Assembly (NCBI RefSeq): GCF_001570545.1
Contig: NZ_BBXD01000013.1
Coordinates: forward strand, 248,001 to 312,000
Reading direction: 5' to 3'
DNA: 64,000 bases
Source of the DNA: Herbidospora mongoliensis
GTDB lineage: Bacteria > Actinomycetota > Actinomycetes > Streptosporangiales > Streptosporangiaceae
Position 1 is the first letter of the stretch, and every line of letters starts with the position of its first letter. This document shows positions 35,009 to 43,293 of this stretch, piece after piece. Below the pieces are notes generated by a model. The model did not search any database, was not told the origin of the DNA, and saw nothing but the letters and a program-made list of their open reading frames with translations. The position numbers and the translations under genes are program-made.

Positions 35009-35470
35009 ATGACACGATCCGCGACCGAACAGGACATCCCCGAGCTCGTCCGCCTGCGGGCGCTCCTCTTCGAGGACATGGGCGGCGACTTCTTCAACCC
35101 CTCATCGCCGGACGACTGGCGCCAGGCCCTCGCCACGGTCTTCAAACAGAAGCTGACCGAGCCCGACACGCTGATCCTGGTCGTGGACGCCGAAACCGGC
35201 CTGGCCGCCTGCGGCATCGGCAGCATCGAGCAGTGGTTCCCCGGCCCCCACTCCCGCAACGGCCGGATCGGCCATGTGATCGGCGTGGTGACGGACTCCG
35301 CTCACCGGCGACGCGGCCACAGCCGCGCGATCATGGCCGGCCTGCTCGACTGGTTCCGCGACCGCGAGGCCATCCGGGTCGACCTGTACGCGTCCCACCA
35401 GGCCGAACCGCTCTACCGCGAGCTGGGCTTCCTCGACCACCCCGACCCGGCACTGTACTGGCGCCCGTGA
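35009..35470 (+). CDS. GNAT-family N-acetyltransferase
   Basis: 153-residue acetyl-CoA-dependent acetyltransferase. Motif A with the pyrophosphate loop is VIGVVTDSAHRRRGHSRAIM; the end LYASHQAEPLYRELGFL is typical. No ribosome site precedes the ATG, so a leaderless message is likely. Substrate unknown. Confidence 0.88.
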   Translation: MTRSATEQDIPELVRLRALLFEDMGGDFFNPSSPDDWRQALATVFKQKLTEPDTLILVVDAETGLAACGIGSIEQWFPGPHSRNGRIGHVIGVVTDSAHRRRGHSRAIMAGLLDWFRDREAIRVDLYASHQAEPLYRELGFLDHPDPALYWRP

Positions 35471-35483
35471 GCCATCCCGCTGA

Positions 35484-36452
35484 TCACCTGACCAGCGGCA
35501 GGACCTCCCGCCCCAGCCTTGCCACGTTCTCCAGGGTCCTGCGATGGTCACCCGACCCTTCGACCAGCAGAATCAACCTCTTCAAGCCCGTCTGTACGAC
35601 CGTCTCGCGCAGCACCCGCACGCAGTGCTCCGGCGAACCGACCGGATGGATGCGGCAGAGCAGGTCGACGTAGGCGTCGACATCACGTTGCTGCCGAGGG
35701 CGGCCGTCGACGGGGACGTAACCGGCCAGGCCGGGGCGCAGCCAGCGGGGCATGGCGCGCTTGAGTTCGGCGACGGCCTGTTCCGTCGAGTCGCCCACGA
35801 AGCCGACGGCCGCGCCGATGTGATCGCCGGAGGCGTTGCGCGCGATCATCGCGGCCTTCTCCTGATCGCCGATGTGCATCCCCAGCAGCATGGGCAGACC
35901 GCGCGCGGCGGCCAGGTCGGCGGTCTCCGCCGAGGTGCAGGCGACGATCGGGCGCAGGCCGGGCGGGTCGGGCATCATCTCCACCTCGCGGAAGCGGAAG
36001 AACTCCCCGTCAGCCGAGAGCCGCTGCCGGCTCAGGGCGGCGCGGAGGAGGTCGAGAGATTCGGCGAAGCCGCTCTCGTACCGAGGAAGACCGATGCCGA
36101 AGACCTCCAGGTCGACCCAGGGGCCGCCGCGACCCACACCGAGTTCGAAGCGCCCGCCCGACGCGTGGTGCAGGATCGCGGCCTCCTCGGCGAGGGCCAC
36201 CGGATGCCGGGTCGACAGGACGCTCACGGCCGTGCCGACAGTGATTCGGCTGGTGCGGCCCAGCGCCACCCCTGCCAAGGTGATGGCCGAGGGGACGACG
36301 CCGTAGGACATGAAGTGGTGCTCGGCGATCCAGGCGTCATCGAAGCCCGCCCGCTCGGCGGCGACGACGGTCTCGACGGTGTTCCGCAGGACCTCGCCGG
36401 CCGACTGGCCGGGAAACAACGCACCGACCAGGAAGACCCCGATGCGAATCAG
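35484..36452 (-). CDS. LLM-class flavin-dependent oxidoreductase (CTG start)
   Basis: Luciferase-like F420- or FMN-dependent monooxygenase. The family's first strand, IRIGVFLVGALFPGQS, is encoded upstream of the first conventional start (TTG at 36419). The frame back to an in-frame TGA holds no ATG, GTG or TTG, so translation must begin at CTG (36452) or ATT (36449). GAGGAG lies 6 nt before the CTG, and CTGA overlaps the upstream gene's stop exactly as ATGA would. From the CTG the protein has 322 residues. Other motifs: DDAWIAEHHF, VGRGGPWVDLEVFG. Confidence 0.85.
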   Translation of the reverse strand: MIRIGVFLVGALFPGQSAGEVLRNTVETVVAAERAGFDDAWIAEHHFMSYGVVPSAITLAGVALGRTSRITVGTAVSVLSTRHPVALAEEAAILHHASGGRFELGVGRGGPWVDLEVFGIGLPRYESGFAESLDLLRAALSRQRLSADGEFFRFREVEMMPDPPGLRPIVACTSAETADLAAARGLPMLLGMHIGDQEKAAMIARNASGDHIGAAVGFVGDSTEQAVAELKRAMPRWLRPGLAGYVPVDGRPRQQRDVDAYVDLLCRIHPVGSPEHCVRVLRETVVQTGLKRLILLVEGSGDHRRTLENVARLGREVLPLVR

Positions 36453-37171
36453 GCTGGTCTCCTCGTCCTCGGTGACGGCGCCTCGTGCAAGTGTCGGCCC
36501 AGAGCCCTGCTGCTCCGCGAACGGTCACCCGTTCCCGCGTAGAACATGCCGGTAGGCCATTTTCTCGCCGTCTGGAAATCGGCGGCGAGCGCCTCCCGTA
36601 GGTCTTCGTCGGCGTCGACGACCTCCTGGGAGATATAGGTCTCGTAGGGAAGCCAGTGGAGGCCGCCCGATAACTCCCGCGGCGAGGCCGGCGGCTGCTC
36701 GACGTCGATTCCTCCGTAGGGAGCGCGTAACCGTCCGGCCGCGCGGGACAGCACTTTCCGCAGCCATCTCGGCGCGCTCGACTCCAAGCCCCGCGTGGCG
36801 TCGCCGGAGGTCTGGGCCGAGATCGTCACCCCTATGGCGTGGGCGTCCCCGCCCAGGGCCGGCAGGTATTCCACCAGGATCACGCCCAGCGCCTTCCGCC
36901 GGTAGCCCGCCTGGATCGGCCGCCCGGCATCGCTCCGGCCGCCGACTACCTCGTGGAACCTGTCATCGGGCAGGTCGAGGACCGTGGTGACCTCGGCCAC
37001 GTCGAAGTCGTACTCGAACGTCGCGTCCCAGGGGACCACCGCGACGGTTCCGCTGGTCACACTCCCACAATCCGCCACGACCACGCACATCTCCGCGAAG
37101 CACTCGTGTTCGGGCCGCTCGGAGTGGAGGGCGGCGATCGCGTGCGGCGGCCCGGGATGGAGGTTCTTCAC
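36449..37171 (-). CDS. Hypothetical protein, 240 residues
   Basis: No family recognised. Soluble, with strongly biased third codon positions, so the frame is probably real. Segments include VAVVPWDATFEYDFDVAEV and HWLPYETYISQEVVDADED. The last 40 residues are Arg/Ser-rich and look less constrained. The GTG at 37171 has GGAGG too close for an ideal site, so the true start may differ. Translationally coupled to the LLM oxidoreductase through CTGA. Confidence 0.6.
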   Translation of the reverse strand: MKNLHPGPPHAIAALHSERPEHECFAEMCVVVADCGSVTSGTVAVVPWDATFEYDFDVAEVTTVLDLPDDRFHEVVGGRSDAGRPIQAGYRRKALGVILVEYLPALGGDAHAIGVTISAQTSGDATRGLESSAPRWLRKVLSRAAGRLRAPYGGIDVEQPPASPRELSGGLHWLPYETYISQEVVDADEDLREALAADFQTARKWPTGMFYAGTGDRSRSSRALGRHLHEAPSPRTRRPA

Positions 37172-37392
37172 CCTCCATGCCTACCAAGCGAGGAGCAGGA
37201 AGGAGCGGCCCGACGAATCATGGACACATCCCGGTGTCGCGGGCGCCCGCCTGGCCGACAACCCGCACTGGCCCCTGGTCTGCTTGGCGACTCCGCCACG
37301 GCGACCTGTGCGTTCGGAAAGGCCGAGAGCCGGTCACGAACTCGGCCCGGAGGCGGGTGAACTCTTCTAGGTCCTGGGCCTGCTCGCCGCCT
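37172..37392. other. Intergenic region without a clear gene
   Basis: About 220 bp between two minus-strand genes. Short plus-strand frames exist but none has a ribosome site or recognisable protein. It presumably holds the promoter of the 240-residue gene and the terminator of the XRE operon. Confidence 0.4.
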
Positions 37393-38451
37393 TCAGACGC
37401 CCCTGACCGCGGTCAGCCGACCGAGCGGCGGTGGCGCCGCGAACAGGGTGTTGTGCTCCGGCCCGGCGAACCCCGCGATATGAGCGATGTCGCCGGGATC
37501 CATTCCTTTGCCGGTGAGGGTCGCGCCGATCGTGGCGGCCAACGAAGGCGTCTCAGGCGGAAGCTCGCCACCGAGAGGTTCGGCGGTGCGCCATCCACGC
37601 GCGCTGAATGCCTTGTACATGTTCGTTCTCGCCAGAGGCGTCATCAGTTCGGCCCGGTATGCCCGTTCCACCAGCGCCTGCATGGACACGCCCCACTCCC
37701 GTTTGAGGTCGTGGAGGTAACCCATCTTGAGAGTGCGCAGTTGCGGTCGGATGACCTCGATGGGCATCAGGAACTCGGCGGCGAACGCGTCGGCTTCGTC
37801 CTCGACGTAGGCGGACACGTCAACCGAGTGCAACACCAGGTGCCCTAGCTCGTGGGCGAGGGTGAGGCGGCGACGGTCGGTGGGCGCCCGGGAGTTGAGC
37901 AGGATGATCGGGTGATCGCCGATCCACTGGGACATCCCGTCGACGCGAGGTGTACCGAAGTCCTCATCGATGACGAGCACTCCTGCCGCCTCCAGCCAAC
38001 GGACCAGGGATCGGACAGGCCCGATGGGCATCCGCCACTGCATCCGCACCATGCGGGCCGCATCCGCGGGCGGCGTGTCGAGAGGATCCAGCCGGGGGAT
38101 GTACTGTTCCGCCCGAACCGAGATCTCCTCGTACATGAAGCTCGCGTGCATTCGATACATGTTGAGCCGGGCTTCCAGTCGCCGCCACGTGGTGGGCCTG
38201 GCCGTCTGACGTCGCCGCATATGCGCGTCGACCGCCATGCCGCCGTGCACGCGCCCGGCCCGGGTGAGAAACGCCGCCGTGACGCCCAGCACCCGCGCCA
38301 GCCGTTCGAGAACCTCCGCCTCGGGTTCCCGCAGGTCGTTCTCGTACCTGGACAGCGCGGCCTGGGTCACCCCGGCCGCACCGGCGAGGTCCTCTTGCGT
38401 ATAACCGCATGCCCGGCGAGCCGTCGTCAGCACCTCGCCGAGATTGGTCAT
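37393..38451 (-). CDS. XRE regulator fused to ImmA/IrrE (M78) metallopeptidase
   Basis: 352 residues. The N-terminal HTH (YTQEDLAGAAGVTQAALSRY) is followed by an M78 zinc peptidase domain with LAHELGHLVLH (HExxH, about 197) and EDEADAFAAEFLMP as the third ligand region. Proteins of this build act as regulators relieved by self-cleavage or as antitoxin-like partners. The ATG overlaps the upstream stop (ATGA), so it is made together with the 218-residue protein. Confidence 0.88.
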   Translation of the reverse strand: MTNLGEVLTTARRACGYTQEDLAGAAGVTQAALSRYENDLREPEAEVLERLARVLGVTAAFLTRAGRVHGGMAVDAHMRRRQTARPTTWRRLEARLNMYRMHASFMYEEISVRAEQYIPRLDPLDTPPADAARMVRMQWRMPIGPVRSLVRWLEAAGVLVIDEDFGTPRVDGMSQWIGDHPIILLNSRAPTDRRRLTLAHELGHLVLHSVDVSAYVEDEADAFAAEFLMPIEVIRPQLRTLKMGYLHDLKREWGVSMQALVERAYRAELMTPLARTNMYKAFSARGWRTAEPLGGELPPETPSLAATIGATLTGKGMDPGDIAHIAGFAGPEHNTLFAAPPPLGRLTAVRGV

Positions 38452-39104
38452 CGTCGTTCACTCTCCCCGGTCTGATCGTTCTGCTCCGCGAATTCGATGA
38501 TCGGCGCGGCCGGGCCCCCGTCAAGAGGCGGCACGATCGGGATCACGACCCCGCCCGCGTAGCCGGTGCCGACATCCGGCAGCTCGACCATCCACACCAG
38601 GTTCTCAACGCCGTCTCTCAGTGACAGAACCGGGCCACCCATGGCGCGGGTGTCCGGATCCCAGATGTAGCCGACGATGAGGCGGATCTCGTCGTATCCA
38701 TCGAACAGCGTGGGCTGCTCGATGTCCTGGATCATGAACTCGATCATGCCTTGAGTCGGATAGGCGCTGACGGCTCCCCGTTCACTGTGGCGCTTCGCCC
38801 GGAGGCGGTAGCGGTTCCCGACGATCATCTCCCGGGTCGGCCCGCTCTCGTGCAGTCTGACTTTCTCCATACCGTCCAGCAGGACGGCCAGGTGATGCCA
38901 CAGCCGGTCGTGAATCCAGTTGGCGAGGCCTCGATCGCTCGACTGCGACACGAAGGAGGGGAAGACGTCGCGATACTGGCGAAGGTCGTCCGCCGACCTG
39001 GCGACGGACCGGGAGAAGGCCTCGACGGCCTTGTCACCGAGACCCTCGATGACCTCATCGGATTCGGGATACGAAAACATGCCGGGAAATATACCGGCAC
39101 TCAT
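38448..39104 (-). CDS. Unknown protein coupled to the XRE-M78 regulator
   Basis: 218 residues, soluble, family not recognised. N-terminal half helical (VEAFSRSVARSADDLRQYRD, HLAVLLDGMEKVRL), C-terminal half beta-rich (IRLIVGYIWDPDTRAMGGP). ATGA overlap with the XRE-M78 gene implies a functional pair. The ATG at 39080 is an alternative start: TATATT and the inverted repeat at 39081-39098 lie directly before it, fitting a leaderless, autoregulated message. Confidence 0.7.
   Translation of the reverse strand: MSAGIFPGMFSYPESDEVIEGLGDKAVEAFSRSVARSADDLRQYRDVFPSFVSQSSDRGLANWIHDRLWHHLAVLLDGMEKVRLHESGPTREMIVGNRYRLRAKRHSERGAVSAYPTQGMIEFMIQDIEQPTLFDGYDEIRLIVGYIWDPDTRAMGGPVLSLRDGVENLVWMVELPDVGTGYAGGVVIPIVPPLDGGPAAPIIEFAEQNDQTGESERR
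39081..39098. promoter_or_regulatory. Inverted repeat at the start of the XRE operon
   Basis: GCCGG and CCGGC flank GAAATATA. On the minus strand TATATT could be the -10 box, 7-8 bp before an in-frame ATG. The XRE protein is a plausible binder. Confidence 0.35.
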
Positions 39105-39117
39105 TGTGCCCGCGTCG

Positions 39118-39670
39118 TCACCATTTGCTCACCCTGCGCCGCCATACGAGGACGCCCAAGACGGCCACGAGGGCGGCGGCCGCTCCCCAGGCCACCGACA
39201 CCGGCGGTTCCTGGGTCTTCATCGCCACCGGGGCCGGGGCCAGGGGCGCCGAGTCGGTCGCGCACACCAGGGGACGCTCCTCCCCTGACTTGGCCGCGCA
39301 GGAGACGACGGCCAGGCGCTTGAGGCCCGGGGTCAGGCGGCCCACGTCGACGGTCACGGTGAACTTCGCGCTTTCGCCCGCCTTCATGGGACGGGTCCAG
39401 TGCAGCCTGCCCTCGGTGAGCTTGGCCGGAGGGGTGGCGGAGATCAGGGAGAGGGCGGGGTCGAGGGTCTGGCTGATGTCGAGCGGGGGGGGCGGTGCCC
39501 GCGCCGATGTTGGTGATGGTCGTCGTGTAGGTCAGGCGGTCGCCCGGCCTGATCACGTCGTGGCCGTCGTTCACCACGATGCTCAGTCGTGCTTTCGGTT
39601 CCGCGTGTGCGGCGGGGGCCGTGAACAGCAGCACGGCCACCATTCCGGCGGTATTTCCCCACAACGCCAT
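39118..39670 (-). pseudogene. Frameshifted exported DUF11-type surface protein
   Basis: The first part has a signal peptide (ALWGNTAGMVAVLLF...AHAEPK) and the start of a DUF11-like domain (VIRPGDRLTYTTTITNIGAG). At a run of eight G on the plus strand (39485-39492) the frame breaks. Dropping one base joins it to the downstream frame, which continues LDISQTLDPALSLISATPPA, the rest of the domain, then a membrane helix and WRRRVSKW. The joined product would be about 183 residues. It may be a true pseudogene, a phase-variable gene or a sequence error. Confidence 0.75.
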
Positions 39671-39945
39671 GATTTTCCCCAGAGGCCGGCGGACGGATAT
39701 TCCGCCGGCCATTCTCCGGCATGACAACGTGGTGGCGAGGTAATTGAGAGTTCCGGTGTACGCGTCAGGGCCGCGACCGGTGCTCCGAGGTCTCCGGCGG
39801 GTCAATCAACCACCAAGAGGACTGCTCAATATCGCCCGCAGTCTCCCCATGGTTTTCACTGGGTCATATTACGTAAAGATTCCCCGATGCGCCCTACTCC
39901 GCCAATTGGGTATATGGCGGGAGGGCTGGGATATACGGGGGAGAA

Positions 39946-40359
39946 ATGAGAAAGAGTATGCCCGCGGTGGCGGGACTGCTGTTCGCGGTCTGCGCGCCGG
40001 GAGCCGCGCTGGCGGCGGAGGATCCGGGCGGCACGGGGGTCTCGTTCCGCGTGCTGCCTCCGGAGGAACCGGCCCCGGATCAGGAGAAGCCACGGGATGA
40101 GAGGCCGTCCGGATATCGGCCCATCGACCATGCCGACTCCCGAGGCGCCGACGGCGTTCAGGCCGACGTCGACGCCCCTGGAGCCGCCTCTGAGGAGGAC
40201 GTCGTCCGGGCCGACGTGGCAGAGCCGGGTGGGGAACTGCCCTTCACCGGCATGAACGGCGACGCCCTCAAAGTCCTCGCCCTGGCGGGCGCGGTCGCCT
40301 CCATCGAGGGCGTCGCCCTGATCGTGCTGACCCGTCGCCGGTTCAGACGTGCACCTTGA
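39946..40359 (+). CDS. LPXTG cell-wall-anchored protein, short
   Basis: 137 residues: signal peptide ending ALAA-EDP, an acidic Pro-rich stalk, then the sortase signal LPFTG, a hydrophobic helix and a TRRRFRRAP tail. It should be covalently attached to peptidoglycan or a pilus-like polymer. GGGGGAG precedes the ATG. The end overlaps the convergent asparagine synthase gene by 17 bp. Function beyond anchoring is unknown. Confidence 0.82.
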   Translation: MRKSMPAVAGLLFAVCAPGAALAAEDPGGTGVSFRVLPPEEPAPDQEKPRDERPSGYRPIDHADSRGADGVQADVDAPGAASEEDVVRADVAEPGGELPFTGMNGDALKVLALAGAVASIEGVALIVLTRRRFRRAP

Positions 40360-42187
40360 CGTCGTACTCCCTCAGCCAGGCGTCGAGCTGGAGCAGCCGC
40401 TCCAGCGGCGCCCTCGGCAGGGGTTCGCCGTCGGTCCTGCTGACCATCTTCCTGGCGTCGACCAGGTCCATGACCTCCTGGCTCGGGAGGTAGTCGCCGC
40501 GCAGCAGGTCGCGGACGGCGTCGCGGAGCGCCACCCCGTACGACGGGTCCTGGGTCGACGGGTAGGGCGACTTGACCCGGCGCAGGATCGACTCGGGCAG
40601 GACGTCCGCGCAGGCCGCGCGCAGCAGGCTCTTCTCCCGGCCGTCGAACGTCTTCATCGCCCAGGGCGCGTTGAACACGTATTCGACCAGGCGGTGGTCG
40701 CAGAACGGCACCCGGACCTCCAGCCCGACGGCCATGCTCATCCGGTCCTTGCGGTCGAGCAGCATCTGGACGAACCGGGTCAGGTTGAAGTAGCTGATCT
40801 CCCGCATCCGCGCCTCGAGCCCGGTCTCCCCGGTGAGCCTGGGCACCTCGGCCATCGAGTCGTGGTAGCTGTCGGCCTGGTAGCCGGGGATGTCCAGCAT
40901 CCGCAGCAGGTCCTGGTCGAGCAGTTCCAGGTTCAGGTGGCCCACGACGTCGCCGATGGCCAGCCACGGGAAGGTGTCGGCGTTGACGGCCACCGGGTCG
41001 TGGAACCACTGGTAGCCGCCGAACACCTCGTCGGCCGACTCGCCTGACAGGGCCACCGTGGAGTGCTTGCGGATCGCCCGGAACAGCAGGTAGAGCGAGG
41101 TGTCCATGTCGCCCATGCCGACCGGCAGGTCGCGGGCGCGCAGCACCGCCGACCGGACCGCGGGGTCGATGAGGTCGGCCGAGTCGAGCACGATGTCGGT
41201 GTGGTCGGAACCGATGTGCCGCACCAGGTCGTGCGCGTAGGGCCCGTCGGGGGTGGCCCTGGCGGCGTCCGGCTTGAAGTTCTTGGTGTAGCCGGCGAAG
41301 TCGACCGAGAACGACCTAACCGTACCGAGCCCCTGTTCCTGCAGGTCGAGGGCGGCCAGCGCGGTGACGGCGCTGGAGTCGAGCCCGCCGGACAGCAGCG
41401 TGCACAGCGGCACGTCGCTGATGAGCTGGCGGGCGATGATGTCGTCGAGCAGCGTCCGCACGGTCAGCACCGTCGTCGGAACGTCGTCGGGGTGCTCGTA
41501 GGAGGAGAGCTGCCAGTAGCGGCGCTTGGTGATCCCCTGCCGGGTCACCTTGACGACCTGGCCGGGGCGGACCTCGTACATCCCCTTGAAGATCGCGTTC
41601 TCCGGCGTCTTCACGAACGCGAGCATCTCGCGCAGCCCGTCGGCGTCGACCACCCGCTCGGCCATCGGGTTGGCCAGGATCGCCTTCGGCTCGGACCCGA
41701 ACAGCACCCCCGCGGGCGTCGGGTAGTAGTAGAGCGGCTTGATCCCCATCCGGTCGCGGACCAGGATCAGCTTCTCCTCCCGGGTGTCCCAGACGGCGAA
41801 CGCGAACATCCCGTTCAGATGTTCGGCGACGTCCTCGCCCCACTCCAGGTAGGCGTGGAGCAGAACCTCGGTGTCGCTGTACGTCCGGAACGCGTGCCCC
41901 CGCGTGACCAGTTCGGCGCGGAGTTCCTGGAAGTTGTAGACCTCACCGCTGTAGGTGAGGACCGCCAGGTCCAGGCCGTCCGATTCGGCGACCATCGGCT
42001 GCCGTCCACCGGCGAGGTCGATGATGGCGAGCCTTCGGTGCCCGATCGCGGCGTGCGCCGCGAACCAGAGTCCTTCGTCGTCGGGCCCGCGACAGCTCAT
42101 CGTGTCGGTCATGGCCTGCGCGATCTCCTTGGGCCTGGCCCCCGTCAGGTCGCGCTCGTAATCCACCCAGCCGGTGATTCCACACAT
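40343..42187 (-). CDS. asnB: Asparagine synthase (glutamine-hydrolysing)
   Basis: 614-residue class II amidotransferase converting aspartate, glutamine and ATP to asparagine. The ATG at 42187 gives Met-Cys (MCGITGWVDY) so the Cys2 nucleophile is exposed after Met removal; the longer frame upstream would hide it. Glutaminase residues follow in RGPDDEG and VLTYSGEVYNFQELR. The synthetase P-loop is LLSGGLDSSAVTALA. The protein resembles the actinobacterial AsnB group that may also modify other carboxylates. Confidence 0.93.
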   Translation of the reverse strand: MCGITGWVDYERDLTGARPKEIAQAMTDTMSCRGPDDEGLWFAAHAAIGHRRLAIIDLAGGRQPMVAESDGLDLAVLTYSGEVYNFQELRAELVTRGHAFRTYSDTEVLLHAYLEWGEDVAEHLNGMFAFAVWDTREEKLILVRDRMGIKPLYYYPTPAGVLFGSEPKAILANPMAERVVDADGLREMLAFVKTPENAIFKGMYEVRPGQVVKVTRQGITKRRYWQLSSYEHPDDVPTTVLTVRTLLDDIIARQLISDVPLCTLLSGGLDSSAVTALAALDLQEQGLGTVRSFSVDFAGYTKNFKPDAARATPDGPYAHDLVRHIGSDHTDIVLDSADLIDPAVRSAVLRARDLPVGMGDMDTSLYLLFRAIRKHSTVALSGESADEVFGGYQWFHDPVAVNADTFPWLAIGDVVGHLNLELLDQDLLRMLDIPGYQADSYHDSMAEVPRLTGETGLEARMREISYFNLTRFVQMLLDRKDRMSMAVGLEVRVPFCDHRLVEYVFNAPWAMKTFDGREKSLLRAACADVLPESILRRVKSPYPSTQDPSYGVALRDAVRDLLRGDYLPSQEVMDLVDARKMVSRTDGEPLPRAPLERLLQLDAWLREYDVKVHV

Positions 42188-42341
42188 GCTCCCGATCCCC
42201 CCATCCCTCACACATCTGTGGGAACCCTCGACCGGGGGGCCGGTATGCCCGGATAAAAAAATCTTTAGGACCCGATGTCGAATCCGCGCCCACCCGGACG
42301 ACGCGTGGACAAGAGAACGAAAAACCGAAGGAGACAGAACA

Positions 42342-42929
42342 ATGGGCAAGGTCCTCACCGGCGGCACGATGTCCCTCGACGGCTTCATCGCCGGCCCCGG
42401 CGACAGCGGCTTCGACCTGCTGTTCCAGTGGTACGGCAACGGCGACGTCGAGGTCCCCGGCGCCAGCCCGAACGTCCCGCCGCTGCGCCTGTCGAAGGCC
42501 AGCGCCGGCCTGCTCCAGGAGGAGTGGGGCGACGTGGGCGCACTGGTCGTCGGCCGCCACCTCTACGACCTGACCAACGGGTGGGGCGGCATGCACCCGA
42601 TGGGCGTCCCGGTGGTCGTCCTGACGCACCGCCTCCCGGAGGACCGCCCGAACTTCGTGTTCGTCGACGAGGGCATCGAGGCGGCCGTGGCGAAGGCCCG
42701 GGAGATCGCGGGAGACAAGGACGTCGTGGTCAACGGCGGTCAGATGGCGAGGCAGGCGCTCGAAGCCGGCCTGCTCGACGAGATCGGCGTCGAACTCGTC
42801 CCGGTGCTCCTCGGGAGCGGCACCCCGCTGTTCGCCGACCTGGGCGTCACGCCGGTCCAGTTCGACGGACCGGTCAGGATCGTCGAGGGCACCGGAGTGA
42901 CCCACCTGCGCTACCGCGTGCGGCGTTAA
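42342..42929 (+). CDS. Dihydrofolate reductase-like (RibD C-terminal) protein
   Basis: 195-residue NADPH-binding reductase-like protein of the YyaP/RibD_C group, not a classical DHFR. It begins KVLTGGTMSLDGFIAGP and has VVNGGQMARQALEAGLLDEI and LLGSGTPLFADL. GAAGGAG precedes the ATG. Substrate unknown. The BlaI-type gene follows after 10 bp and may be cotranscribed. Confidence 0.87.
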   Translation: MGKVLTGGTMSLDGFIAGPGDSGFDLLFQWYGNGDVEVPGASPNVPPLRLSKASAGLLQEEWGDVGALVVGRHLYDLTNGWGGMHPMGVPVVVLTHRLPEDRPNFVFVDEGIEAAVAKAREIAGDKDVVVNGGQMARQALEAGLLDEIGVELVPVLLGSGTPLFADLGVTPVQFDGPVRIVEGTGVTHLRYRVRR

Positions 42930-42939
42930 TCTGGGGGGC

Positions 42940-43293
42940 ATGGCGCGGATGGGCACGCTCGAGCGGTCGATCATGGATGCCCTGTGGCGGCACCCTGACG
43001 GGATCTTCGCCCACGACCTGGCGGCGAAACTGCCGTCGCAACCGGCGACCACCACGGTCCTGACGGTTCTGGTCCGGCTGGCCAACAAGGGCATGGTCTC
43101 CCGCGAGCGGGTCGGCCGCGCCCACCTCTACCGCGCCGCCGTCGACAAGGACGCCGTCGCCGCCGAGGCCATGCGGGCCGCGCTCGACGAGGCCGGCGAC
43201 CTCGAAGGGGCCGTGCAGCGCTTCGTCGGCACGGTCTCCCCGGAGGTCGCCGCCGCCCTCCGGGAGGCGCTCGACGCGAGAGACGCCCAATGA
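42940..43293 (+). CDS. BlaI/MecI-type winged-helix repressor
   Basis: 117 residues. The winged helix reads GTLERSIMDALWRHPDGIFA and TTVLTVLVRLANKGMVSRER, followed by a short dimerisation tail. Family members repress until cleaved by a partner M56 peptidase. That partner is encoded next (ATGA overlap), so the pair is a stand-alone sensor-repressor switch. No beta-lactamase gene is adjacent. Confidence 0.9.
   Translation: MARMGTLERSIMDALWRHPDGIFAHDLAAKLPSQPATTTVLTVLVRLANKGMVSRERVGRAHLYRAAVDKDAVAAEAMRAALDEAGDLEGAVQRFVGTVSPEVAAALREALDARDAQ

Noticed and set aside
37177-37848. Plus-strand frame overlapping the XRE-M78 gene and its 3' spacer
   Set aside because: Most of it is antisense to the peptidase domain, and the remainder shows no ribosome site or known motif.
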